DNA from: Ricordea florida
Taxonomy: Eukaryota; Cnidaria; Anthozoa; Corallimorpharia; Ricordeidae
Direction of reading: 5' to 3'
Assembly: GCA_949710005.1 (NCBI GenBank)
Contig: OX453282.1
Span: 24,999,718 to 25,063,717, forward strand
Length of the DNA: 64,000 nucleotides
Shown: positions 8,001-18,147 of the stretch, piece after piece
Layout: each line of letters starts with the position of its first letter
Numbering within the stretch: the stretch's first letter is position 1
Program-made: the position numbers and the translations under genes
The notes under the pieces: generated by a model
What the model was told of the DNA's origin: nothing
The model's database searches: none
What the model saw: only the letters and a program-made list of their open reading frames with translations

Positions 8001-9569
8001 TCCATAGACATTAATCCTGTAGTATAGGTTTTGTTTCTCAAACTTATCAATATCTACCCATTTAGCGGGAAATTCTATTCCTTTCCAATTAAAAATTTTA
8101 GAGTTTTCTATTAATTCTCTATTTACTCTTTGTGGATTTTTCTCTCTTTGAAACACCGCTTCAGTTACTGACCACTTAAAACATTCATTATCATTCTCAT
8201 TCCTGAGGTTTATAATCGCTCCTTTGTTCGCTAATTTTTCTGGTAGGGGGATATAACTACTTCCTGAAATTGGCTCAAACGGATCAATTTTTATGTCAAA
8301 ATATTTTACACCATTAAATTTCCAGCCACTTCCATTATTCGTAAAATTTGTAAAAAGTTCGAGTAAATATTTTGTCATCGTGTCAAATAAGCTGGATAAA
8401 TTCGTTGATTCTGTTACAACCGCTGGTTTTTCGCTATGAAAAAATGGTTCTGCCCAAGCAATTATTTTATTAAATAGGTTGCCATTATTCCAATCAATCT
8501 TTACAAATTTGCAGACAAAAGTAAATTTCAGCTTTAGAGGTTTCTTTTGCTTATTAATTAAGTCAATAACTTTCTGTTTTATTTCTCTAATAAATGTTAA
8601 TTCATCTAATCCTAATTCGACGATATGTTCTGGGTGTAAATATGCAAGGTCTTTAAAAAATAAACGATCAGTTTTATATGGTTTTCCATGTATTCTATAT
8701 GTTTTCAGATATCCATCGAGCGCTGTTTCTTGTTCTACGGATGTAAAATCTTCAACATGTTCTTGATTAGTCGGCGCATCTTTTGTGGCGGATGTTGTGG
8801 TTTTAGGAGTAGATTTTGTTTCATTTTTCCTTTTTCTTAGTGTTGGAATTGGTTTTATGATTTTCTTATTTGCTAGATTTTTTAAAGATTCATAAAACTT
8901 TTTTCTATCTTCCACTTTGTAGTTTTTAATTATATTCCTTTGGTTTTTATTAGAACCTTTTTTATTAGTTGTAATTGCAACCTCTTCATAAAAATTTTTT
9001 CTATCTTCCACTTTGTAGTTTTTGAATATTTTTTTAGCGGCGGGTTTTTTAGAATGATTGATATCCTTTGCCGCTTCAAAAAACTTTATTTTTTCCGCCA
9101 CTTTTGATTTTTTGGAGGGGATATTTTTTCTGGGGGCTGGTAAAAGTATTTCCTTCTTTTTTGGAATATCTTTATTTTCATTTTTGATTAAAGTTTGTGT
9201 GCGGATGGGCGGTGGTGTGCCTGGTCTAAATCGATCTGGAGAACCGGGTGGTGTTTCCGGAATAAATACATCAGATAAGTCTTGGGATGTGCTTGGCTGC
9301 GGGGTTGACAAATTTTCTTGGGGTGGAGGCGGAAGCGGAATTGGTAAAGGAGTATTCTGATCGGGCCTGCGTGGTGTTTCATTTAATGATTCACTAATTC
9401 CCCGAATATTATCAATGATTTCTTGAACATTATTAACTATTTCGGGAATATTAATCAAAAATTCAATGCGTTTCGCTTTAGTATTATAATATGACTTTCT
9501 TGGTGGGTTATACCAGTAGACCAATTTTTTTAATTGCTCGGCTTTTAATCCATTTAATTGTTGTTCCAT
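5052..9569 (-). CDS. Polinton family B DNA polymerase
   Basis: The 1505-aa protein replicates the element and has the motifs of the protein-primed PolB group. Exonuclease: ExoI DFECC (639-643), ExoII HNLSGYD (785-791), ExoIII YLLSD (994-998). Polymerase: motif A DANNLYGG (1094-1101), motif B KLMNNAVFGKTMEN (1228-1241), motif C TDTDS (1327-1331). Between ExoI and ExoII lies a zinc module with CHIC (739-742) and DHCH (754-757) then HSDCN (767-771), like recombination endonuclease VII. Another zinc finger lies at 580-600 and a Cys-rich patch at about 865-907. The N-terminal 280 residues are Pro-rich (75-120) and Lys-rich, with a KNYKVEDRK repeat near 183 and 216. The last 23 residues come from a hairpin insert plus antisense of the integrase tail. 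Catalytic residues are all present. Confidence 0.93.
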   Translation of the reverse strand: MEQQLNGLKAEQLKKLVYWYNPPRKSYYNTKAKRIEFLINIPEIVNNVQEIIDNIRGISESLNETPRRPDQNTPLPIPLPPPPQENLSTPQPSTSQDLSDVFIPETPPGSPDRFRPGTPPPIRTQTLIKNENKDIPKKKEILLPAPRKNIPSKKSKVAEKIKFFEAAKDINHSKKPAAKKIFKNYKVEDRKNFYEEVAITTNKKGSNKNQRNIIKNYKVEDRKKFYESLKNLANKKIIKPIPTLRKRKNETKSTPKTTTSATKDAPTNQEHVEDFTSVEQETALDGYLKTYRIHGKPYKTDRLFFKDLAYLHPEHIVELGLDELTFIREIKQKVIDLINKQKKPLKLKFTFVCKFVKIDWNNGNLFNKIIAWAEPFFHSEKPAVVTESTNLSSLFDTMTKYLLELFTNFTNNGSGWKFNGVKYFDIKIDPFEPISGSSYIPLPEKLANKGAIINLRNENDNECFKWSVTEAVFQREKNPQRVNRELIENSKIFNWKGIEFPAKWVDIDKFEKQNLYYRINVYGYDNEELYPLRISDKEKGLLINLLLISNGETNHYCWIKNICRLAVSHATKHKERIFLCPRCLYHTHKEETLQKHLEYCKEHEAVRGEMPRDKDGKPIYLKFINFYKKMKVPFVVYGDFECCGESIDTCSPDKSKSFTNKYANHKPTGFCYIIKFFDENYEPVIRRYTAKSPDEDVGKIFMVELEKDIREICEKIKPNKKMNWLTQREKYEHEKAKICHICEEELLEKDKVKDHCHYTGKYRGAAHSDCNLNYKNKKFIPIIFHNLSGYDSHLFIKNIGLTKGKVDCIPNNEEKYISFTKQIVLGKYINKKGEEKEDKLDIRFIDSFKFMSTSIDKLVANLTKCGKCEACKPGDCTKRYIKDGKIIQYKGIGRCEKCKNCLLVESRCLSPSDDRLEETKKVFGDKMYLMLRKGVFPYDYFDNLDKLNETQLPPIEAFYSKLNGKQISKDDYEYAKKVWKTFNMKTMREYHDLYLLSDALFLMDVFENFRDTCMKNYGLDPTHYYTLPGFAWDAALKYTKVKLELLTDNNMLLMFEKGVRGGVSQISKRFAKANNPYLEEYDPNQPTIYITYQDANNLYGGGMSEPLPTHGFEWMREEEYENWRDIPCVVEVDLEYPENLHDLHNDYPLAPDKLTVNKVEKLIPNLNNKEKYVVHRETLKEYESLGLKITKIHRGIKFEESKWLKPYIDFNTELRAEAKNDFEKDFFKLMNNAVFGKTMENIRKRVDIRLVTNKKEARKLIKQPNYQHRTIFSKNLAAIHMKRKRIKFNKPVYLGMCILDLSKKVMYDFHYNYIKRKYGDKVKLLMTDTDSLVYEIETLDFYKDISPDVREKFDTSNYPKDHPSRIELVNKKVIGKFKDEMGGIPIKEFTGLRSKLYSILTDKNKEINKDKGIKQSVVKNTITHNDYNVCLKTRKPQMREMNIIRSRLHNVYSETVNKIALSANDDKRIICEDGIHTLAIGHYRVEPSPAVPDHTKTESGGSSVS
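5091..5122 (+). repeat. REP-like hairpin element at polymerase C-terminus
   Basis: A 32-bp unit starting ATCCG and ending CCGAT, nearly the same as that at 4659-4690. Its first base is the last base of the integrase stop codon. On the minus strand it encodes polymerase residues about 1483-1493. Stem GGG-CTCCA-CCC. Confidence 0.6.
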
Positions 9570-9600
9570 TTACAATATTTTCTTTTGTTTTTAAATAGGA

Positions 9601-9925
9601 ATTAAAAATTATTTTTTTTTGTGCTGGTTCCATTCTCCTTGAAAAATTTTGTGTCGGTAAGTCATCTCTAGACTTGGTGGTCTTTGCAGAGACTTGGCCA
9701 GCCAAGGACATATTCGCCCTCCGCTCGCGTTGCTCGCTCCGCCTGTCGGCCCCTCTTGACGAAGCGGGCTTGGCTGAAACTTTGCAAAGGCTTATTAAAT
9801 CTTTTGTGCTGGCTCGCACAATTTTAGTAATATTTTTTATTTTTATTAATTTGTGCTGGTTCCCCTCGCAATTTTGTAATATTTTTTTATTTTTATTAAA
9901 TTGTGCTGGTTCCCCCATATTCACA
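9601..9925. repeat. Polinton right terminal region: tandem repeats and GC foldback
   Basis: The words TTGTGCTGG start at 9619, 9804, 9851 and 9901; the last three head units of 47 and 50 bp with AT-rich bodies (TAATATTTTTTATTTTTATTA). Between the first and second lies a GC-rich foldback (about 9665-9795) with CAGCCAAG near 9700 and CTTGGCTG near 9770. This region upstream of the polymerase is probably the element's terminus. The exact end is not determined. Confidence 0.55.
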
Positions 9926-12070
9926 ACTACTGTTGTGTTACCAAATTGAATGCAGTGTTCTAAACAGGACAAAATTATCATTAAAGGAAAAGTAGAGTGG
10001 AATTGGAACAAACATATAAGCTGTTTCAAATGTGCTAATGCCAGATGTATGATAACATGTGGGGAAAAGCTCTTGCTTTGAAGTTTGCTCAGGAAGATTT
10101 CAGTGTAATCCCATATTTTATCATGCATGATGATGCCATTTGCACAATTCTCCTGCTGCTACAGTTCTTACTGAAAACCCTGTAGAACTAGATTCTGCAT
10201 TTGATTTTCGCTCTGTTGCTCTCTCTCTCTAAATTTAAACAGTAAGGAGGGAGATACAATATTACTGTACATGCTAAGAGCTTGAATTGTCTTGTCCACT
10301 TTTTTGATCCCTACCGGTAATTGCTATCTTACTTGACGGTGTGCATCTTTGCAAACATGGTACTGTATCAAAAATGTGTGAATAAAAACAATAACATGCT
10401 CTTTGCATGGAATAATAATCTATTAATTTTTAGAAACAATATTACAGTCAACTCTCTTTTCAGCAACCACCCTTGGTACACAACAAAGTGGTTGCTTACT
10501 AGAAAAATCAACAAAATAGGCTCAGACTGATTTCATTTGCGTCATAACCAGAATAGATTACCTTTAAATATAAGTTAAAACTAAGCAGTTAGACAATATT
10601 TTCTCTGCCTAAATCTAATTTGTGCTTTTTATAAGCAACACTAGTCAGGAAGAGTACAATACTGATTCACTTGTTAATCAAAATCACCTGAAATTCAATT
10701 TTAACTGAACAAATCCTGGGAAAAAAATGTCTAACATGGGGTGCATATACTGACACTGTTATCATGCGCAGTATTTGGATTTCCTTTTTTACGGTTGAAA
10801 TGTACTGAACATTTTGCAGCAGATCACAGTTACAATTTGCTTGTTTATCTTTGGTTTTTATTACAGCCGTCTTTTTGGTAATATAAGCAAACTTAAAAAA
10901 CTGTGACTTTTGTGAAATTTGAGTAACGATTTTCTTACGATCATGTGTGATCATGCCGGGTGGTCGCTTAATACCAGAAACAGAAAACAAATTAATATTT
11001 GTCAAATTTCTGGCCTAAAAAGTGCTTGCAGTTGCTTAAGAAATTTGACTTTCAAGAGACTTTTCAAAACAGCATTTGGCAGAGAAACATCAAAGTTACT
11101 TATAGAGGGGTCGTTTGCGGGACGTGGTTGCTCGTGAGAAGTGTTTGCCAGGAGAGAGTTGACTGAGTTGAGTGTATGGGTTTCCTTTTACACACCTCCA
11201 CAGTTTTTCTTCCTTAGCTATCTATCATGTTTGAATGTACAGTATTGTGTTTTATTGTTTGAAATAAACAAAACCATTTTATACTATTGCAGCTTAAGTG
11301 GGCAGCATGGGCAGCTGTATTCTGTTCTTTCATCACTTTTGCTAATTCCCGTTCTTCAGAAGACACCAAGCAAATGTTCAGCAGCTTTTTGTAAGTAACG
11401 TGTACTTTCTGTCATGCATCATTCATATACAACACTTTTTTGCTTGTGATAATCATGCATGATTTGGTTTTCTGTATTTTAATCATTTTTTATGATGTTA
11501 TTTCAGATTGTCAGTCTCGGCAGTCGTGATGTCATATCTTCAAAATCCTCAGCCAATGGCATCTTCTTGGTAGCATTAATTTTATGGTTGCAATTGACAG
11601 CAAGATCATTTTATGCAATGTACCAAGCAGAATCTATTTGAGATTTACACTCTTTTTGCTGTGTTACTGTAGCTACAGATAAGATCCAGAAGCAGAAAAC
11701 TGACAAAACAAACAAGAAATCAACCTCTGAAAACTTTCATAGTGAAGATGTGTGAATTAATTTTTTTTTTTTGATGTACGTAGTTTATGTAATGAAGGAT
11801 ATACTGTAAGGCTTTGTAGTCTGAGGTAGTCTACTGTAAGTATTTTTTTGTGTTTTAATAAAAAAAAAAGCAGGGTTTATAGTCACAGTACACATTCATA
11901 AGACAAAGGGGATGTTATTGTTTATATTTACGTGACACTGTAGATGGCCAACAAATTATTCTAATGGGAACTGTGCTTTTGTAGAAACATCTTCGTTTCA
12001 ACATACTGGTCAGATTTCAGTAAAATCATCAAAGTTGTTTGTCATTCAAAAAAAGACATGTACTTCATGC
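9926..12070. other. non-coding host sequence
   Basis: No supported gene. A possible non-autonomous DNA transposon spans about 10,445-11,163: it starts CAGTCAACTCTC and ends GAGAGTTGACTG, with inner AGCAACCAC and GTGGTTGCT near each end. No clear target duplication was found, so this is tentative. Confidence 0.35.
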
Positions 12071-12074
12071 ATCT

Positions 12075-12573
12075 CTGTGTTTGTTTGTATGTATGTGTGT
12101 ATGTATGTATGTATGTACAGTATGTATGTATGTATGTATGTGTGTATGTATGTATGTATGTATGTATGTATGTACAGTATGTATGTATGTGTGTATGTAT
12201 GTATGTATGTATGTATGTATGTACAGTATGTATGTATGTATGTGTATGTATGTATGTGTATGTATGTATGTATGTACAGTATGTATGCGTGTATGTATGT
12301 ATGTACAGTATGTATGTATGTGTATGTATGTATGTACAGTATGTATGCGTGTATGTATGTATGTATGTATGTATGTACAGTATGTATGTAATGTACAGCA
12401 TGTATGTATACATGTACAGTATGTATACATGTATGTACAGTGTGTATGTATGTACAGTATGTATGTATGTATGTCCAGTATGTATGTATGTATGTACAGT
12501 ATGTATGTATGTATGTCCTGTATGTACAGTATGTATGTACAGTATGTATGTTCGTATGTTCGGTATGTATGTA
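12075..12573. repeat. compound ATGT microsatellite
   Basis: About 500 bp of TATG/GTAT repeats, broken at fairly regular intervals by GTACAGTATGTATG and by GTGT variants. Long reading frames here on both strands (Met-Tyr-Val-Cys and Ile-His-Thr repeats) are products of the repeat, not genes. Confidence 0.95.
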
Positions 12574-12586
12574 ATCTGATCATAAA

Positions 12587-13006
12587 CAGGGGTAGAAATT
12601 GGCGGTCGCATGGTCGCCAGTGGCAAGTTAAAACTGACCGGGGCTACCAAAAGTTAAGGTTTGGACATTCGAGGTGCGACTATGCTACAGAATTTCGAAA
12701 AGTTCCAATGTAAATTATGCGAAGTCAGGAGCCCATTAGGCTCCTGGCGAAGTACAAAGTTAAAAATAAAACTCAACATGTAGTTTACTACTGAATTTTT
12801 AGTCCTGAAGTGGAAATTCCGAGCCGTTTTAACAGTGATTTCTCTAGCGATCCACATTCACAACATATAGACGCCATTTTGATTTTGTGATTACCACGTG
12901 AAAAAAAAAAAAAATTGAGGGCTACTTCATTTTGGGATTGGCCACTAAGAATTCAAGGAAACTGGCCCGACTGGCCACCAAGCACTGGAGTTAATTTTTA
13001 GCCCTG
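12587..13006. mobile_element. foldback/MITE-like element with CATAAA target duplication
   Basis: The 420-bp segment starts CAGGGGTAGAAATT and ends AATTTTTAGCCCTG, imperfect terminal inverted repeats. CATAAA stands at both flanks (12581-12586 and 13007-13012). The short CAGGG ends are compatible with a hAT-like element that should have 8-bp duplications, so the class is uncertain. No transposase is present. Confidence 0.6.
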
Positions 13007-13012
13007 CATAAA

Positions 13013-13090
13013 GAATAGGGGAAGTAGTTCCCAGTGTTGTGGTCTCGCCTTTGGGTTGGTACTTCACATGAAGATAACCTCTTGCACTTT
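13013..13090 (+). repeat. SINE-like fragment
   Basis: The stretch with TAGGGGAAGTAGTTCCCAG and the following pyrimidine/GT-rich bases resembles the body of the tRNA-headed SINE at 19,673 (positions about 19,913-19,970). No tRNA head is left. Confidence 0.4.
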
Positions 13091-15334
13091 TCCCCTTTGG
13101 ACAGAATTGTCCAAGAAAAATAAGTATGAAAGTATGACTATATGTATGAATTTACGTATGTCTGTACAATGTAAGTACACATCTAGTATTCACTAAATGG
13201 TATTTTTGCCGTAGACTTTCTAATAATTAGGTATTTAAAATTTTTAAATATATGTGATATGCAAGAATATTGTGTGAAAATTTGTTCTGTGTAGTGAAGT
13301 AAATTATCCATTATTGGCTTGACCTTGTTTGGGGAATTTTCTCTTTGATCATTTTAGGGATGATAAGAGTTCAACCCTTTGATTTGCAAGGGGATTTGCT
13401 CAAGTTATTTCAGAAAAAATCTCCAGCAAGCGACATAACAGCAAAAATTGGCTTTAAGATAAAAGCATCATAATTACATGAAGTGATTTCTTTGTTAAAA
13501 ACTGGGAAAAAATGAGCGCACTAGTGTACTTGGAAAAGATTCTTGCTTAAACTAGTTCACATTATTTCATCTTTTCTCCCTCCAAAAGTAAAATGTATTC
13601 CATCCATTTGTTTGTCTAGTTATATAATAACAAAGAACCGTAGTTTCATTGTATTACTTTACATTATTTAAAATCTCACAATACCTAAATAATAATGAAA
13701 CCTTCCAGTTGTAACAAAGTAAAAATCAATAATTCATTTTTGCTGTAATTATAGATAACTGATTTGTCATCTGTTTACAAAAGGAAGCAGTTCTATTATG
13801 AATACTGATAACCTTTTGGGTCTTTTTTTTCTTATATTTCAAAAGTGAATCCTTGATGCTTCCCATTTTTAACCCTTTTGTTCGTTGGATAAGATCTTGA
13901 ATCAGACAGGGTTAGTTTAACTCAGATTTGACCCCATAGATTCTCTCCATGTTCAAAGCATGAGTCATGCAACATGGTTTTGAGTTAAAACCATTTAAGC
14001 TCCTGTGTGACTCTGACTTCTAACACTTAGGTGAAATCTTAACGTATGGTTTGTAGAAGTTTGTTTCATAAGGGAAGGTACGTTTTTGCATTGGGGGGGG
14101 AGGGCTGGGGAATTTTGGTATTCCCCCCCACCTTTAGGTGACTGACAAAAGTGCTACCCTCCCCTCACTACTGAAAGGTATGTTCCATGCTGTAGAAACC
14201 TATCACACTCACATGAGGTATGGCCTTCCCCTTTTAGTGCTTACTTTCACTGATGACCCTCCCCTCTGAGGCCCCCAGCCCTCCCCCCCCCCCAATAAAA
14301 GACTGAACTGGTGCTGCATCACTGGGAGATTGAAACACAAAAAACGATTTATCCAATGAATTAAAACTGTAAGTCCCAGTGGTGACCAGCATCCAATTTC
14401 TCATTACAACATTAACTGTTCATCAACCATTCAACTTATGAGAATAACAAAAATGATCGAAAAAGTTGTATTGATATTCAAACAAATTCTCTTCACTAGT
14501 ACTGTAACAAATATATGAGAGCAGTTAGGAGAAAATGAATATTGATATTGGGCTTAAGGGCTAATAAAGTTTACCCCCGAAGGATTAATGGGTGCTAACA
14601 ATTTTAGCGTTAATTGGTAAGTGGGATATTAGTCGAATTGAATGACAATGTTGTGACTCTTGGAAGGCTGTTGTAAAAGACTTTTCTGGCCGGTTTTTTT
14701 CGCGATATTTCGAAATTTTTGATAACCCACGTTTTGCTATAAAAAACCTTTGTTTTGTGTCGCGTCTCTTTGTCTTAGACGGAAGTAACTTGATAAATGT
14801 AGACAACCTAATACTAATAAAGCATATATTGATCTCATTTCGTCTTAATTGAAAGTGTCAAGACAGATTTTGTCTTGGTTTTCGTTAGTTTAGTGTGTGT
14901 GCTAAAAACTGCTAATCAACTCAGTCACGCTGTATTTGTTCTATTTTCACTTCGAGCAGAGAGACTTTGCAATTGATTCTGTATTTTACTGAGCACGTTC
15001 TAGCTGTAAAAAGATTCCTTGCCAACAGAAGGCAACCACTCTCAACTAGAAAGTTTTGTTTCGTACACATGTTTTGTTTCAAAACGTGTATTCATATACA
15101 GTTTTGTTTCATATACAACTATGTATATGTCATTACATATACATAGTTTATTGCTACCTTTGTGAATTTCTTTCCTGATTTTGAAAATCAAACCAACTTA
15201 AACTAGATACATTGTATCGTTTTGTTGTCGTTGATTTTCCAACTTCGCGACGTTTTCTACGTGTCAGTTAGAGACCTTAAGCAAAACACCACGACGACAT
15301 CCACTACAACAGCACCAAACAATAGCGTTGATGA
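13091..15334. other. non-coding host sequence, nothing recognised
   Basis: AT-rich intergenic DNA with a G/C homopolymer-rich patch at 14,092-14,295. No open frame with recognisable similarity, no tRNA and no clear transposon boundary was seen. Confidence 0.5.
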
Positions 15335-15481
15335 ACATACATACACACATACATACATACATACATACATATCCTTTATTTAAACACGATATGGTTTAAA
15401 GCTCAAAGCTTGTGGGGTCGTGTAAAAATGATTACAAATGGATAAAACTGTATAAAAATAAGAATAACATCACTTACAAAA
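15335..15481 (-). mobile_element. 3' end of a LINE with ATGT tail
   Basis: On the minus strand this is a 3' untranslated tail ending in AAATAAAGGATATGT followed by ATGT repeats. It closely matches the 3' end of the LINE fragment at about 38,860-39,027, so the two are 5'-truncated copies of one family. In this copy only the tail remains. Confidence 0.75.
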
Positions 15482-15843
15482 TGATGTCGTCTGATGAACG
15501 AAACAATGAAACTGCACGTGCAAAATACAGTCTGGTAGATTTCTTTGCCGTCCTCTGCAAAACAACAACGTGAAATGACCATTTTTCAGGTTTTCAGGAA
15601 GACGCGAGTACACAACGACAAAATTGCCAACAAAATTTTTTTAATGAACTGTGAACGGGTTAAGCTGGAAAAATCGGTTCAGTGAAAAGTTATGTAAAGA
15701 AAATGAAACAAGCCTGCCGCCATTGGTACAGGAGAAAAACAAATCCATTTTTTTGAACATTGTCGGGATAGTTTCTAAAGAAACTGGTGTTGCGTCGGTG
15801 GGGAATCAAAACACAAGAAATTGGGATAATCAGACGAATTGAC

Positions 15844-15990
15844 TAAGTAAGTTATACCACCGTAAGGTAAAAGGGAGGTGCTGACGTTTCGAGCGTTAGC
15901 CCTTCGTCGGAGCGAATGAGAGGATTGTGGGCTACCAACGCTCGAAACGCAGCACCTCCCTTTTACTTTATGGTGGTATAACTTACTCAA
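15844..15990. mobile_element. foldback MITE, copy 1
   Basis: An inverted-repeat element of about 147 bp: the left arm AAGTTATACCACCGTAAGG... pairs with the right arm ending GGTGGTATAACTT over some 55 bp. The inner arms read GCTCGAAACG or CGTTTCGAGCG. The same family is at 29,533-29,680. Confidence 0.75.
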
Positions 15991-18100
15991 TCAGTTCGCT
16001 TGATTTTCCCAATTTCTCATTTTTTCGAACGTCGCGTCCTCGGCGTCGTCATCGTTCTTGCTTTTAAGTTCCCTAATTAATCGTTATCTCATAACCTATT
16101 GTTAATACAGAGAGCATTATCTCTCCGATAGTACCAATACCCAGTTATAAAACCAGTAACACATGCTTCAATTAACCTGATTGGTTTTACTATACATTAT
16201 CTACCAAAGAGGAGGTAGATACTAGTGGTTATCTACCAAAGTGCTAATCTTCAAGGTATATATCGGTAATTATAAAACTCTCGGAAACTCGGGCTGTAGT
16301 GAAACGAGATGTTGTTTCGTCTCTTACCCCAAGACAGTGAATAGCCAAGAATACGCTGAGTTAAGGCAGCCACTCTGGACTAGTAAAAAGCCATATTCAC
16401 TGATTAAGTAGTAAATACTAATCTCAATTACTCTGTTGTCTGTCTTACCCAATAGCTTACTCCTAACCTTATGTTGGTGTAAAATGTGGACTCTTTTTAA
16501 AATAGCGAGAAAGGAACTTTGAGATTCTTTCGTTTTAAAAGGAATGGGCTTAAAACTGTGAGTGCTCTTTTATCATTATGAAGATATCAGTTATATAGTA
16601 AAAGGAAGCTTTGTCCGAACTGTGGAAGCGAAACCCGTTTCAGTTGTGTTTATTCAAGAATCGATCAACGAGGCGTAAAATCAGCACGTTGTCAATTTGT
16701 TGCCAACAACGAGACAGGTTTTACTGACCGTCTTCGTAAGAAAAGACATTTTAAATACCTCGTGAAAGAACTATATTTCATCAATAGTTTTATCTAGCGC
16801 GGTTGACATTACCTTAAAATCTTTTTTTCATAACATTACCACAGAAATCATCTTCAAATGATAGACAAATGAATTACCAAGAAATTTTTTAGTTTCTTCC
16901 TCAAACAAATCATCTGCACCACAGGAAAAATTCGATTCACTTCATTTGATCTGATAGGTTACAAACGTTACAAAATACCATTTTCATTCAGTAGATTCAA
17001 CAGTTTCTTGTTTTTTCCTCTTGTTTTTCTGTTTCTTTTCTTTTTTGCTTTCTTTTTCATGTGGTGCTGTTCGTCACAAAATCATCCGTTCTTTTTGGCA
17101 GAGTTAACTGGTTTAATCGGAAGCATTCCTGATATTAAGCTAAAACTTTCAGTTGAGAGTGATTTGCACAGGGGAGAAAATTTGATTAAAAGGGAGACAT
17201 ATTTGAATGGAATTTCATTGAGCAAATCTTCAGCAGCGCAATTTGTTCTTCGATGGCACTTCATGACTGGAGCGCTGGGCATTCAGCGGGTCAGTTTAAT
17301 GGCAGCCCACACTATTAAAACTTGTATAAGCGAATTCGTGTGTAATTTATTTCTTTAACAATAAGATTCGTATGCTTTTTTTTAGAGAGGATTTAACAAA
17401 AGTAATCTTGAAATGACTTTCCGATGAGTCGCTCACGCGGTAAAGCCAGATATATACTTAAAAAAGCGTAGATCTTAGAAAGCCATTCTGTTGTCCCGAA
17501 GAAAAGCCAACACGAGGGTTCAAATTTCTTTTGTATGGTTTTCACTTTAAGCCGTGCTATTGTTTCTCAATAATCGTCTGTATTTTCTTTTCGGCTTGTT
17601 TTGGTATCCCACGTGTGGTTTAAAGGATAGAAAAAGACAGCATTGAAATTAAAACAACGCTGCCAGAGAATTTGACTGCAGGTTTAAAATGTGAAAACAA
17701 AGTTACTTAGTGACTCAGGATACGAAAGCAAAAAATAAATTGTAGTTCCGGCCTGGTTATAAGAGAAAGGCGATTTACACCCCAACACATGCACTAATAA
17801 CATTTAAACAGCTGTAAGCCGTAACCGGTTTTATTCAAATAAAACTGTATCGTTGTTTCGTAAGAATAATATTGCACAAATCACTTCCAAGTAAATTTTT
17901 ACCGACGGTGAATAGATTTGCAAACGGTTTAGTTACCTAGTAGATTAAACAAACAGTCGTTTTAAACCGCCTCGACGGGTAATTGATTTACTATTTGTGT
18001 GTAATTTACCTTGAAATTAACTTCCACGTATCAGAAACCATTCGTGAGGATACCATTCTATCTGCAGTCCGTTCAACTGTACAATACAAATGTTATAACC
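15991..18100. other. upstream region of the coadhesin-like gene
   Basis: Non-coding. One frame at 17,008-17,358 is open but shows no recognisable domain. The promoter of the gene starting at 18,101 should lie at the right end of this stretch, but I saw no clear TATA box or initiator. Confidence 0.4.
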
Positions 18101-18147
18101 ATGTTACAGATTCTGCTGGTTCTGCTTGTACACTCTGCCTATGTGAG
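18101..18147 (+). CDS. exon 1: signal peptide
   Basis: ATG followed by MLQILLVLLVHSAYVR, a hydrophobic signal sequence with cleavage likely after HSA. The donor AG|GTAAGT follows at 18,147. The exon is 47 nt and ends with two bases of a codon. The start is chosen because it is the only ATG that opens a signal peptide in frame with the FN2 exon via exon 2. Confidence 0.75.

Larger units (their letters stand above)
1..9930. mobile_element. Polinton/Maverick-like (adintovirus-like) element, right part
   Basis: AT-rich, gene-dense, intronless block carrying the set that defines Polintons: an rve-type integrase, a family B DNA polymerase, a packaging ATPase and a probable jelly-roll capsid protein. 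Such elements are large self-synthesising DNA transposons or integrated viruses that replicate with their own polymerase and insert with the integrase. The left end lies outside the window, so no terminal inverted repeat pair or target duplication can be shown; the right end is placed roughly where AT-rich terminal repeats give way to host DNA. All main genes have open frames, which suggests a fairly young copy. No penton or protease gene was recognised in this part. Confidence 0.85.

Noticed and set aside
12035..12713. Several long open frames on both strands with Met-Tyr-Val-Cys or Ile-His-Thr repeats
   Set aside because: They are translations of the ATGT microsatellite in different frames; no splice sites or domains.
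17008..17358. 116-aa frame with a hydrophobic start, resembling a signal peptide
   Set aside because: The start is a TTTTCTT-rich low-complexity run; the rest has no recognisable domain and no link to the gene at 18,101.
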